Shown: one piece after another, positions 26,781 to 35,156 of the stretch
Numbering within the stretch: position 1 is the first letter of the stretch
Layout of the letters: each line of letters starts with the position of its first letter
Assembly: GCA_017304135.1 (NCBI GenBank)
Contig: JAFLBB010000029.1
Coordinates: 1-56,291 of the forward strand
DNA from: Acidobacteriota bacterium
GTDB taxonomy: Bacteria; Acidobacteriota; Terriglobia; Bryobacterales; Bryobacteraceae
Reading direction: 5' to 3'
DNA: 56,291 bases
Translations under genes and position numbers: made by a program
The notes under the pieces: generated by a model
The model's input: the letters and a program-made list of their open reading frames with translations, nothing else
Told to the model about the DNA's origin: nothing
Database searches by the model: none

Positions 26781-27472
26781 TCGCCCTCCACCCACACTTC
26801 GCCGTCGGCGAAGTATTCCTTTTTCCAGATCGGGACCGTTTTTTTGAGGCGGTTGATGCCTTCCAGCGCGGCGTCGAAAGCGGCACGGCGGTGAGGCGAA
26901 GCGACGACCACGGCGACGCTGGTTTCGCCGATTTCGAGGCGTCCGAGGCGGTGGACCAGGGCGATGCGGCCTATGTCGTGGGAGGCGGCGATTTCCGCGC
27001 CGATGCGGGCCATCACCTGGATGGCCATGGCTTCGTAGCATTCATAGTCGAGGTAGCGGGTGGCGCGGCCCTTGGAGTTGTTGCGGACAACGCCTTCGAA
27101 GTTGACGAAAGCTCCGTCAGTGGGGGCGAGGATGTGGCGGGCAACGGCGCCGCCATCGAGCGGCTGGCGGGTGAGGGCGAAGAAGTGGCCTTCCGGGGTG
27201 GTGATGTGGTGGGTCCAGTGGGGCGTGGAGCCGCCGCTCACCGGGGGGAGGAAGGCGATTTCGTCGCCGTCGGCAAGGGCCGTGCCGCGTGGGGAGAATT
27301 CCTGGTTGCGGGCCATGAGGATGCTCGATTCCATTTGCCGGAGCAGGGGCGCGGGGGCGGCGTAGTGATCGAAGACGGACTGCAGGGTGGAGCCTGGAGG
27401 CAGTTCGAGTTCGTCAGCGGCACGGCCGGTGAGGTCCTTCACTTGGCCAAAAAAGAGGACTTTGACGCGCAC
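26753..27472 (-). CDS. moaDE: MoaD-MoaE fusion, molybdopterin synthase
   Basis: 239 residues. Residues 1-81 are MoaD (ubiquitin-like, MRVKVLFFGQVKDLTG to FLPPVSGG); residues from about 83 on are MoaE (GAFVNFEGVVRNNSKGR, HRLGRLEIGETSVAVVV, SPHRRAAF, KKTVPIWKKEYF), with the conserved lysines. Molybdopterin synthase adds two sulfurs to precursor Z using a thiocarboxylate on the MoaD C-terminal glycine. Here the Gly80-Gly81 pair is internal, so the fusion needs cleavage to act, as reported for mycobacterial MoaX. No other moa genes are near. First gene of the VWFA-hfq-suhB run. Confidence 0.93.
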   Translation of the reverse strand: MRVKVLFFGQVKDLTGRAADELELPPGSTLQSVFDHYAAPAPLLRQMESSILMARNQEFSPRGTALADGDEIAFLPPVSGGSTPHWTHHITTPEGHFFALTRQPLDGGAVARHILAPTDGAFVNFEGVVRNNSKGRATRYLDYECYEAMAIQVMARIGAEIAASHDIGRIALVHRLGRLEIGETSVAVVVASPHRRAAFDAALEGINRLKKTVPIWKKEYFADGEVWVEGEWDDSLLSR

Positions 27473-27532
27473 GTCCGGTATCGTAGCAGACGCGTCTGGG
27501 TGGGCTGGGGTTTCGTGGGGGGTGACGGGCGG

Positions 27533-27538
27533 TATACT
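27533..27538 (+). promoter_or_regulatory. Candidate -10 box before the thioesterase gene
   Basis: TATACT lies 9 bases before the ATG at 27548, in the 75-base divergent gap with moaDE. The predicted start of transcription would be within a few bases of the ATG, so the mRNA could be leaderless. The same GTATACTC string occurs before the decaheme cytochrome (1791-1798). No good -35 was seen. Confidence 0.35.
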
Positions 27539-27547
27539 CGTGGCCTT

Positions 27548-27961
27548 ATGGATGTGGAGACACGGCTACGTGTGCGGTATGCGGAGACCGATCAGATGGG
27601 GGTGGTGTATCACGCCAATTACATCATCTGGATGGAGGTGGGGCGGGTGGAGTTGTGCCGGGCGCTGGGGCTGCGGTACCGGGATTTGGAGCGGGATGAG
27701 CATGTGCACCTGGCGGTGGTCGAAGTGGACTGCCGGTTTGCACGGCCGGCGCTGTACGATGACGAGGTGATCGTGAAGGCGTGGATCGCCGAGGCGAATC
27801 CGCGGCTGGTGAAGTTCGGCTACGAGATGCGCAACGCCGAAACGGATGTGGTGCTGGCGACCGGGCACACGAAGCATGCCTTTTTGGGCGCGGATATGAA
27901 GCCGCGCAAGCTGCCGGTGGCGCACCGCGGGATATTCGGGATCAAGGAGAGTGGACAATGA
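27548..27961 (+). CDS. Acyl-CoA thioesterase of the YbgC/4HBT type
   Basis: 137 residues from ATG 27548. The hot-dog fold signature RVRYAETDQMGVVYHANY holds the catalytic aspartate (TDQMG) and the conserved histidine; WMEVGRVELCRALG follows. Such thioesterases hydrolyse short acyl-CoA or hydroxybenzoyl-CoA; YbgC of E. coli belongs to the Tol-Pal cluster, which is not seen here. An upstream open frame on the same strand is an antisense shadow of moaDE. Its stop overlaps the sulfatase start by 4 bases (ATGA). Confidence 0.92.
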   Translation: MDVETRLRVRYAETDQMGVVYHANYIIWMEVGRVELCRALGLRYRDLERDEHVHLAVVEVDCRFARPALYDDEVIVKAWIAEANPRLVKFGYEMRNAETDVVLATGHTKHAFLGADMKPRKLPVAHRGIFGIKESGQ

Positions 27962-29457
27962 TCGGGAGAAGGGCGTTTGTGGCGGGGTTGGCTCCGGCGA
28001 TTCTGCGTGGTCAAAAGGCGCGGCGGCCGAATATTTTATTGGCGATTTCCGACGACCAGAGCTATCCGCACACGTCGGCGATGGGCGATGCGGTGGTGAA
28101 GACGCCGGCGTTTGACCGCGTGGCCGAGGGCGGCATGCTGTTCCGCAACGGGTTTGCCGGTGCGCCGGGGTGTGCTCCCTCGCGGGCCGGGCTGCTCACC
28201 GGGCGGCACATCTGGACGCTCGGCGAGGCCGGGACGCATGCCAGCTATTTTCCGAGAAACCTGGCTGTTTATCCTGAATTGCTGCAGAAGGCCGGCTATT
28301 TCGTGGGGCTGACGGGGAAGGGTGCGGGGCCTTGCAACTTCCGCGACAAGGGGTGGCCACACAATCCGGCCGGGCCGTCGTTTGACCTGGTAAAGGAATC
28401 GCCGGCGCAGCAGGGGATGAGCGCGCACGATTATGCGGCCAATTTCGGGAAGTTCCTGGAGAAGCGGCCGAAAGGGACGCCGTTCTGCTTCTGGTACGGC
28501 TGCCAGGAGCCGCACCGGACCTACAAGAAAGGCATCGGCGTGGCTAGCGGCAAGCGATTGGACAAGATCGTGGTGCCGCCATATCTGCCGGACACGCTTG
28601 AGGTGCGCAGCGATATTGCCGATTACCTGACCGAGATCGAGCATTTCGACCAGCACCTGGGGCGGATGCTGGATGCGCTGGAGAAGTCGGGAGAGTTGGA
28701 GAACACGATCGTCGTGGTGACGGCCGACAACGGGATGTCGTTCCCCGGCGCGAAGGCGACGATGAAAGATTTCGGCTGGCATGTGCCGCTGGCCGTGATG
28801 GGCAAAGGACGGTTCCGCGGCGGGCGGGTAAGCGAGGATTTGGTGAGCTTCACCGACCTGGCGCCGACGTTTCTGGAGGCGGCGGGCGTGGCGCGTCCTG
28901 CGGGGATGCTGGGCCGGAGCATGCTGGGGCTGCTGGGCTCGACTAAAAGCGGAGTAATTGATCCGAAATGGGATGCCGTGTACGCGGGGCGCGAGCGGCA
29001 TTCGCATGCACGGCGAGACAACCTGGGGTATCCGACGCGGGCGGTGCGGACGCGGGAGCACCTGTACATTCGCAATTTCAAGCCGGATTTGTGGATGGCG
29101 GGCGATCCGCCGAAGTTCCACGACATCGACGACGGGCCGACGAAGCAGTGGATGATGGCGCACCGCGACGAGGCGGCGGTGCGGCCGTTGTTCCAGGCGG
29201 CGTTTGGCAAGATGCCGGGTGAGGAGCTATACAACGTGCGGCAGGACCCCGGATGCATTCAGAACATCGCCACCGAGCAGACGGCGGTGGCGGCGGAGTT
29301 GCGGAAGAGGCTGGAAGGCGAGTTGCGGCGCACGGGCGATTCACGCATCACGGGCAAGGGCGATGTGTGGGACAGCTATCCGCGGCACTCACCGATGCGG
29401 CCGGAACTGGGCGGCTTTGCCGAGCAGGGGAAGTACAACCCGGCGTTTCAGAAGTAA
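27958..29457 (+). CDS. Exported type I sulfatase (CxPxR motif)
   Basis: 499 residues from ATG 27958. The leader MIGRRAFVAGLAPAILRG is twin-arginine-like though short. The alkaline-phosphatase-superfamily core begins NILLAISDDQSYPH. Cys72 in GCAPSRAGLLTGRH is the residue converted to formylglycine and fits CxPxR. Further metal and substrate residues are in TADNGMSFPGAKATM and near GKGAGPCNF. Sulfatases remove sulfate esters from polysaccharides, mucins or small sulfated compounds; the substrate is not determinable. It is coupled to the thioesterase start-to-stop and converges on the second sulfatase. Confidence 0.92.
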   Translation: MIGRRAFVAGLAPAILRGQKARRPNILLAISDDQSYPHTSAMGDAVVKTPAFDRVAEGGMLFRNGFAGAPGCAPSRAGLLTGRHIWTLGEAGTHASYFPRNLAVYPELLQKAGYFVGLTGKGAGPCNFRDKGWPHNPAGPSFDLVKESPAQQGMSAHDYAANFGKFLEKRPKGTPFCFWYGCQEPHRTYKKGIGVASGKRLDKIVVPPYLPDTLEVRSDIADYLTEIEHFDQHLGRMLDALEKSGELENTIVVVTADNGMSFPGAKATMKDFGWHVPLAVMGKGRFRGGRVSEDLVSFTDLAPTFLEAAGVARPAGMLGRSMLGLLGSTKSGVIDPKWDAVYAGRERHSHARRDNLGYPTRAVRTREHLYIRNFKPDLWMAGDPPKFHDIDDGPTKQWMMAHRDEAAVRPLFQAAFGKMPGEELYNVRQDPGCIQNIATEQTAVAAELRKRLEGELRRTGDSRITGKGDVWDSYPRHSPMRPELGGFAEQGKYNPAFQK

Positions 29458-29501
29458 AGAGGGCGGCGCGAAGGGCGGGCCGCGCCTGGTTACGCGCCTC
29501 T
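29458..29501. terminator. Weak bidirectional hairpin between convergent sulfatase genes
   Basis: AGAGG (29458-29462) can pair with CCTCT (29497-29501), and GGCGCG (29465-29470) with CGCGCC (29481-29486), forming an imperfect two-level stem between the two stops. There is no U tract on either strand, so termination is only suggested. Confidence 0.3.
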
Positions 29502-30888
29502 ACAACTCCGCTGCCTTGGGATCTTCGGGGAAGCGGCCTTTGTCGTCGATGTCGACGAGCCACTTGTCGAGCTTGGCGGTGAGCTCGGCCTGCACCTTCT
29601 TGTGGGCTGCCTGGCCGGCGAGGTTGTTCACCTCGTGCGGATCGGCCTGGATGTCGTAGAGTTCGAAGTCAGGCTTGCGCGGGGCCATGAAGAGGGACTG
29701 GGTGGCGTTGAGCTTGCCGGCGGCGTGGAGTTCCTTCATCACACCGAGCGTGGGGTAGCTGGTCTCGATGTACTGGTTGTACTGCGTGTAGGGGCGCTCA
29801 GGCATGAAGTTGCGGATGAGCTTGTGGCGCGCGGTGCGGACGCAGCGGATGCGGTCGACGGTCATGTCGCAGCGGTCGCGGGCGGCGTAGATTTCAGGGC
29901 GCGGGCGGGCGGCGGAGCCAAAGAGCGGGCGGCCGTGGAAGGGCTTCGGTGTTTCGATGCCGGCGGCGGCGAGGGAGGTGGCGGTGATGTCGAGGGAGAG
30001 GCAGAGGTCGCTGCGAACCTGACCGCCACGGAGGTTGAGCGATTTGGCTGCGTCGCCGGAGGCCCAGGCGATCATGGGCACGCTGATGCCGGAATCGTAG
30101 AGCCACTGCTTGCCGCGGATGAGGCAGCGACCGTTGTCTCCAAAGAAGAAGACGAGGGCGTTATCGAGCAAGCCGTCGTTCTTCATCTGCTGCCAGAGGA
30201 CGCCGACGTCGGAGTCGAGCAGGTTGACGGCGTCGAGGAAGTTGGCGTATTCGTCGCGGACGGTGGGGTGGTCGGGCCAGTAGGGCGGCAGGGCGACTTT
30301 TGCGGGATCGACGATGTACTTGTTCTCGCGGCGGGCGCGGGGGAACTGCGGGCCCTTGTGCGGCGCGGTGAAATTGACCTGTGCGTAGACGGGCTGTCCG
30401 GGCTTGCGGCCGCTCCAGTGGGGGCCGTCCCAGGCGTTTTCGACGGTGAAGTTGTAGTCGGTTTTGCCGGAGGCGGTGACTTTGTCGGTGATCTTGCGGA
30501 CGTTGGTGGTGTAGTAGCCGGCGCGCTGCATGCGGTGGGAGATGAGTTCGATGCCGGCGGGGAGACGGAAACCGTCTTTGCGGTGGGAACGGTGGTTGTG
30601 GGCGCCGGAGTGGATTTGATAGACGCCGGTGTTGAAGCCGGAGCGCGAGGCTGAGCAGACGGGGGCGGTGGTGAAGCAGTGGTCGAAGCGGACGCCTTCA
30701 CTGGCAAGGCGGTCGAGGTTGGGTGTGCGGACTTCGGGCTGGCCATAGCAGCCGAGTTGTTTGCCCATGTCCTCGCCGAGGATCCAGATGATGTTGGGCT
30801 TGGTGGAGGCGGCGGCGCGTAGGGATTGGGCTGAGATGATGGCGGGGGCGCTGGTAAGCGACGTGGAGAGAAAGCTGCGGCGGTTCAT
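29500..30888 (-). CDS. Exported type I sulfatase with CxAxR motif
   Basis: 462 residues with a leader MNRRSFLSTSLTSAPAIISA of twin-arginine type. The core starts NIIWILGEDMGKQLGCYG. The maturation site is VCSASRSGFNTG, with Cys78 followed by S-A-S-R, i.e. C-x-A-x-R instead of C-x-P-x-R. The metal site near FFFGDNGRC is present. CxAxR sulfatases are known and are matured by radical-SAM anSME enzymes rather than FGE, as established for a clostridial enzyme. No maturase is encoded nearby. Substrate unknown. Convergent with the first sulfatase. Confidence 0.9.
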   Translation of the reverse strand: MNRRSFLSTSLTSAPAIISAQSLRAAASTKPNIIWILGEDMGKQLGCYGQPEVRTPNLDRLASEGVRFDHCFTTAPVCSASRSGFNTGVYQIHSGAHNHRSHRKDGFRLPAGIELISHRMQRAGYYTTNVRKITDKVTASGKTDYNFTVENAWDGPHWSGRKPGQPVYAQVNFTAPHKGPQFPRARRENKYIVDPAKVALPPYWPDHPTVRDEYANFLDAVNLLDSDVGVLWQQMKNDGLLDNALVFFFGDNGRCLIRGKQWLYDSGISVPMIAWASGDAAKSLNLRGGQVRSDLCLSLDITATSLAAAGIETPKPFHGRPLFGSAARPRPEIYAARDRCDMTVDRIRCVRTARHKLIRNFMPERPYTQYNQYIETSYPTLGVMKELHAAGKLNATQSLFMAPRKPDFELYDIQADPHEVNNLAGQAAHKKVQAELTAKLDKWLVDIDDKGRFPEDPKAAEL

Positions 30889-30925
30889 CGGTTAGCAGCA
30901 TATCAAGATGTAGGCGAGTGAGCGT

Positions 30926-30959
30926 GCGGCGCGTCAACTCCAGCGGCGCGTCAACTCCA
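30926..30959. repeat. 17-base perfect tandem duplication at a gene end
   Basis: GCGGCGCGTCAACTCCA occurs at 30926-30942 and again, directly adjoining, at 30943-30959. The second copy covers the stop codon of the enolase-superfamily gene, and the first copy offers a spare in-line stop. It looks like a recent slippage event with no coding effect. Confidence 0.9.
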
Positions 30960-32183
30960 GAAGGGTTCGCCGGGTTCGAGTTGCGTCTTGAGGAACTCTT
31001 CATTGGGCACGAAGCCGAGGCCGGGCGCGGTGGGCACGGTGAGGTGGCTGTTCTTGACGGTGGGCGCTCCGGCGGCGGACATTTTTTCAATGGCGCCGTT
31101 GGGGCGGCCGAGGGCCGATTCGGAGCGGTAGAAGTTGTGAATGGCCGAGCCGAAATGGGCGCTGGCATAGCAGAGAATGAGGCTGCCGACGTTGTGGAGG
31201 GCGACGGGGATGCGGCAGGTTTGGGCGTATTCGGCGATCTTCTTGGTGCCGGTGAGGCCGCCGGAGAAGGCGAGGTCGGGGTGGATGATGTCGGTGACCT
31301 GGGCGTCGATGAATTCGCGGAACTCGCGCAGGAGTTCGAGCTTTTCGCCGGTGAGGATGGTGAGGCGTGTGGAGCGGCGCAGGGCGCGCCAGCCATCGCT
31401 GAAGAGCACCTGCATGGGGTCTTCGTAAAAGAGGGGATTGTACGGCTCGATGGCCTTGGCGACCTGGATGGAACTGGGCACATCCATCTCGCCGTGGCAG
31501 TGGAGGGCGATGTCGATGGAGTCGCCGGCGGCTTCCTTGAGATTGCGCATGGCGCGTTCGACGCGGCGGACCTGTTCAGGGCTGAGGGTGACGGATTCGC
31601 GGAAGCCCTGGATGCCGGCGATGCGGGAGAAGACAACCTTGAACGCCGTGAAGCCTTCGGGGGCGGCCTTGACGCGATCGACCCAGGCGCGGCAGGCGGC
31701 GGGGTCGAGGGGATCGGCGCCGCCACCGTGGGAGTAAAGCTGGATGCTGTCGCGGAAGGGTCCGCCGAGGAGGTAGTTGACGGGCTGGCCGGTGATTTTG
31801 CCGGCGAGGTCCCAGAGGGCGATGTCGATGCCGGAGATGGTGGGGATGTGCGGGCGGTAGGTGTACATCCGCGTGGTCATCTCGTGGAAGTGTTTTTCGA
31901 TGGAGAGCGGGTCCTGGCCGAGGAGCATGCCGGTGCTGGTGATCTGTTGGATGCGGGCGCGGGCAATGGGACCGGTGGCGCCGGCTTCGCCATAGCCGGT
32001 GAGGCCGGAGTCGGTTTCGACGCGGATGAGACAGTTGCCGGCGATGCCTTTCACCTGCATGGCCTTGATGGCGGTGATTTTCACCTTGCGGCGGTCCTGG
32101 GCCGTGAGGGCGTTGTAGCGGGCCATCCAGGCTCCGGCGGGGAGATGGAGGGCGCGGATCATCCATTGACGGCGATTGAACAT
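30951..32183 (-). CDS. Exported enolase-superfamily (mandelate racemase/muconate lactonizing-type) dehydratase
   Basis: 410 residues. The N-terminus FNRRQWMIRALHLPAGAW looks like a twin-arginine leader, unusual for this cytosolic family. The catalytic barrel has the expected metal ligands Asp/Glu/Glu in IDIALHCHGEMD, FYEDPM and TGEKLELL, and a late histidine in VALHNVGS. HCHGEMD resembles the xHGR region of sugar-acid (mannonate/galactonate) dehydratases, so a sugar-acid dehydratase is the best guess. An extra leader may only be a lipid-free anchor. Lies 12 bases after the pectin-lyase-like gene on the same strand, and may act on the same polymer. Confidence 0.88.
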   Translation of the reverse strand: MFNRRQWMIRALHLPAGAWMARYNALTAQDRRKVKITAIKAMQVKGIAGNCLIRVETDSGLTGYGEAGATGPIARARIQQITSTGMLLGQDPLSIEKHFHEMTTRMYTYRPHIPTISGIDIALWDLAGKITGQPVNYLLGGPFRDSIQLYSHGGGADPLDPAACRAWVDRVKAAPEGFTAFKVVFSRIAGIQGFRESVTLSPEQVRRVERAMRNLKEAAGDSIDIALHCHGEMDVPSSIQVAKAIEPYNPLFYEDPMQVLFSDGWRALRRSTRLTILTGEKLELLREFREFIDAQVTDIIHPDLAFSGGLTGTKKIAEYAQTCRIPVALHNVGSLILCYASAHFGSAIHNFYRSESALGRPNGAIEKMSAAGAPTVKNSHLTVPTAPGLGFVPNEEFLKTQLEPGEPFWS

Positions 32184-32195
32184 GGGGAGTCTCCT

Positions 32196-34295
32196 CTATT
32201 GGCGGATGAGCAGGGCGGCGGCGCGGTCGGATGGGATTTCGATGCTCTTGCCGGCGCGGGTTTCGCGGACTTGGGCGAAGTCGCCGGTCTTGAACGATTT
32301 CGCATGAAACACGAGGATTTTGTCTGAATTCGTGATGTCGATCATGGGGCGCTTTTCGGCGGTGACGACGTTGCCGTTGACGCCGTAGATGTGGATTTCG
32401 CGGGAGTCGGTGATGCCGAGGGGTGTGTTGCCGGTGCCTTCGGCGACACCAACGCCATAGCCGTGGGGGGCGGCTTCGACCTTCAAATAGTAAATGCGGA
32501 CGTTGCGCGCGTTGCGGATCTCCGATTGCGGGTTGGTGCGGATGCGCTCGACGTTGAGGGAGTAGAAGGCGACGCGCTCGCGGGTGCCGTCGACGCGGAA
32601 GCCGCGGCCGATGCCGGTGACGCCGCAGAAACGTCCGCCGCCGTTGCCGCGGATGCGAAGGACAGCGGGGGCGAGGAAAACGAGGCCACGGCCGGCGGTC
32701 CAGTCGACGACGCCGCCGAGGGAGACGAAGGTGAAGCTGACAGCGGCGCTGGCATCGTCGGGCATGGTGGCAACGGGGCGTTCGGGGTCGAGGCCTTCGA
32801 AGCGAAGGGAGGCAAGCGAGCGGTGGAGGCCGAAGAGGGCCGTGCCGGCGCGGAGGGCGAGCGGTTTGGTGAGGCGATAGCTGCCGCGCGGCAGGAAGAC
32901 CTTGCCGCCTTTGGCGAGAGCGGCTTCGAGAGCGGCGGTGTCGTCGGTGGCGCCGTCGCCCTTGGCGCCGAGGCTGCGCACGTTGACGGCGTCGCGGTCT
33001 TCGAAGGAGGGCGTCCGGCTCCAGTGGCGGGCGTGGATGGCAGCGTAGTCGGGGGCGGCGTGGGCGGAGGACCATTCGGCGATTTCGCCTTCGGTGGTGA
33101 CCTCGCCGTTGCGGCAGATGGCGGAGTTGGCGACGGCGGCGACATAGCGCGTGACCTTGGTCCAGCGCTCGGGCTGGGGAATGCGCGCGCCGCCTTCGCG
33201 GGCGGCGGTGGCGCCTTGCACGAAGCAGTCTTCCAGGAGCAGGTTTTCGCGGCCGTGGACGGCGAACACGAGGCCCGGTTTGCGCAGGCGGATGACGCAA
33301 TCGACGAGGCTGACGGCGGTGAGGGCGGGGTTCTTCGTGAGGTCGACGGCGGCGGGGGCGGAGGTGTCGATGCGGCAGCCGACAAGCAGCATGGGCGGAC
33401 TTTGCGAGGCGTGGCTGACGGGGGCGGTGGTTTGGCCTTCGAAGACGCAGGCGGCGAGCATGGGGAAGCGGCATTCGGGGCCGGAGAGCAGGCCGTACTG
33501 GCCGCCGATGACCTCGATGTTATAGGTGCCGCCGCCTTGGCCGGGGCAGTTGTTCATGCCGGCATAGGCGCCTTCGGCGAGGATGCGGACGTCGAGCATG
33601 GTGGCGCCCTGCGAGCCGGTGTGGCGGATGCCGACCGCACCGGCGTGGCCGCGCACGTCGATGTCGATGCCACGGAAGGTGTGGCCGAAGGAGATGTTGG
33701 GCTGCTCCTTGCCCCACTCGGGCTCTTCTTTGCCGGGAGCATCGTTGCGCGTCTGGGCCCAGATGTGGACGAGGTTTTTGGGCTTGGCCGGGTCGTCGAA
33801 GCCCTTGGCGTTGGGGGCGAGTTTGAGCACGGGGCGCTTGCCGGCGGTGGAGCCGATGAGGATGCAGTTGCGGTTGGGGATGTCCCAATAGGATTGGCGC
33901 ATGCCGTCGGTGAAGCGGGGCTTGGCGGCTTTCTCGACGGGCTGCTGGCAGGAGATGGTGTCGGAGATGAGGTAGGTGCCGGTGGGGAAGAAGCAGACGA
34001 GTTGGTGATCGCGGGCGTCGTTGACGGCGCGCTGGATGGCGGCGGTGGAGTCGCGTTTGCCGCTGGGGTCGGCGAGGTAGGGGGCTTGGGTGATGTCGAG
34101 GCAGCCGGCGGCGAGGAGGACAGAGCCGGAGGAAACGCCTTCAGGCAGGGCATTGGAGAGGCTGGGGCCCTGTCGGCCCTGTGGCCATGCGGGCGAGGTT
34201 GCCCCGAGTGCGGCGAGGCTTTGGAGGAGGGTCCGGCGGCGGATGTGTGAGGAGGGGGAGAGCAAGTCAAGCATGATGGTGCATCCGGAGGGCAT
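32196..34295 (-). CDS. Exported pectin-lyase-fold protein with two pectate-lyase_3 repeats
   Basis: 699 residues (692 if Met8 at 34274 is the start, which keeps the leader HIRRRTLLQSLAALGATSPA, a twin-arginine signal). The body is a right-handed beta helix of the GH55/pectate-lyase_3 type. Two copies of its opening are seen: SGKRDSTAAIQRAVNDARDH with FFPTGTYLISDTI (about 80-115), and AKGDGATDDTAALEAALAKG with FLPRGSYRLTKPL (about 445-480). Repeats of short strands follow each. Such proteins bind or cleave polysaccharides; catalytic residues could not be fixed. Transcribed before the enolase-superfamily gene, so polymer then sugar-acid breakdown is possible. Confidence 0.85.
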   Translation of the reverse strand: MPSGCTIMLDLLSPSSHIRRRTLLQSLAALGATSPAWPQGRQGPSLSNALPEGVSSGSVLLAAGCLDITQAPYLADPSGKRDSTAAIQRAVNDARDHQLVCFFPTGTYLISDTISCQQPVEKAAKPRFTDGMRQSYWDIPNRNCILIGSTAGKRPVLKLAPNAKGFDDPAKPKNLVHIWAQTRNDAPGKEEPEWGKEQPNISFGHTFRGIDIDVRGHAGAVGIRHTGSQGATMLDVRILAEGAYAGMNNCPGQGGGTYNIEVIGGQYGLLSGPECRFPMLAACVFEGQTTAPVSHASQSPPMLLVGCRIDTSAPAAVDLTKNPALTAVSLVDCVIRLRKPGLVFAVHGRENLLLEDCFVQGATAAREGGARIPQPERWTKVTRYVAAVANSAICRNGEVTTEGEIAEWSSAHAAPDYAAIHARHWSRTPSFEDRDAVNVRSLGAKGDGATDDTAALEAALAKGGKVFLPRGSYRLTKPLALRAGTALFGLHRSLASLRFEGLDPERPVATMPDDASAAVSFTFVSLGGVVDWTAGRGLVFLAPAVLRIRGNGGGRFCGVTGIGRGFRVDGTRERVAFYSLNVERIRTNPQSEIRNARNVRIYYLKVEAAPHGYGVGVAEGTGNTPLGITDSREIHIYGVNGNVVTAEKRPMIDITNSDKILVFHAKSFKTGDFAQVRETRAGKSIEIPSDRAAALLIRQ

Positions 34296-34367
34296 GATAT
34301 AACGGCGGCTCAGCGAGTGGACGGAGGGGCGGGTGCGTGGCCTTTGTTAGTATGGGAGATTCCCTTC

Positions 34368-35156
34368 ATGTTGCAGACGGTGCCGGGCATTTTGTCGCGA
34401 ATTGCGGATCACAAGCGCGCTGAGTTAGCGGCGCGCGCGTGGGACGTTGCGGCTTTGGAGCGCGACGCCGAGGCACGGAAGGCGGGGCGGCGCGGGTTTG
34501 CGCGAGCGCTGCGCGGGCGGCGGCCGGCGATCATTGCCGAAGCGAAGAAGGCGTCGCCGAGCAAGGGCGTGCTGCATGCGGATTATGATGCGGCGGAGAT
34601 TGCCGGGATGTATGCGCGGGGCGGGGCGGCGGCGATGTCGGTGTTGACCGATGAGCAGTTCTTCCAGGGCTCGCTTGCCGACATGCAGGCGGCGCGTGAG
34701 CACACGACGGTGCCGGTGTTGCGCAAGGATTTCACCATTGATGAGCGGCATGTGCTGGAGGCCGCTGCGGCGGGGGCGGATGCGATTTTGTTGATCGCGG
34801 CGCTGCTGACGAGCGAGGAGATGCGGCGGTTCCGTGAGCTGGCGGCGCGGTTTGGCGTGGACGCGCTGGTGGAGGTTCACGATGGCGAGGAGTTGCAGCG
34901 GGCGCTCGACTCAGGCGCGGAGATTGTCGGCGTGAACAACCGCGACCTGAACACGTTTGAGGTGCGGCTGGAGACGTCGATCAAGCTGGCGTCGCGGATT
35001 CCGAAGGGGCTGGTGCGGGTGAGCGAGAGCGGAATTCACTCGGCAGGTGATGTGCGGATGCTGATGGGCGCGGGCTACCAGGCGTTTCTTGTTGGGGAGC
35101 ATTTGATGAAGGCGGAGGACCCTGTGGCATCGCTGCGGGCGTTGACATGCTTGTAA
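34368..35156 (+). CDS. trpC: Indole-3-glycerol-phosphate synthase
   Basis: 262 residues from ATG 34368, preceded by GGGAGA; the longer frame from 34317 adds a non-conserved stretch. It closes the indole ring in tryptophan synthesis. Motifs: IIAEAKKASPSKG (phosphate and catalytic lysine), PVLRKDFTID, GADAILLIAALL, LVEVHD, VGVNNRDLNTFEV and SESGIHSAGDV. Seven genes follow each other closely from here (trpC-F-B-A-aroQ-DAHP synthase-tyrA), yet trpE, trpG and trpD are absent. No attenuator-like leader with Trp codons was seen upstream. Confidence 0.96.
   Translation: MLQTVPGILSRIADHKRAELAARAWDVAALERDAEARKAGRRGFARALRGRRPAIIAEAKKASPSKGVLHADYDAAEIAGMYARGGAAAMSVLTDEQFFQGSLADMQAAREHTTVPVLRKDFTIDERHVLEAAAAGADAILLIAALLTSEEMRRFRELAARFGVDALVEVHDGEELQRALDSGAEIVGVNNRDLNTFEVRLETSIKLASRIPKGLVRVSESGIHSAGDVRMLMGAGYQAFLVGEHLMKAEDPVASLRALTCL

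Noticed and set aside
32391..34250. 619-codon plus-strand frame, Gly/Ala/Val/Asp-rich.
   Set aside because: Complement of the pectin-lyase-fold gene, which has two recognisable domain repeats.
34296..34367. trp attenuator leader.
   Set aside because: The 72-base gap has no Trp-codon leader peptide and no terminator/antiterminator pair.
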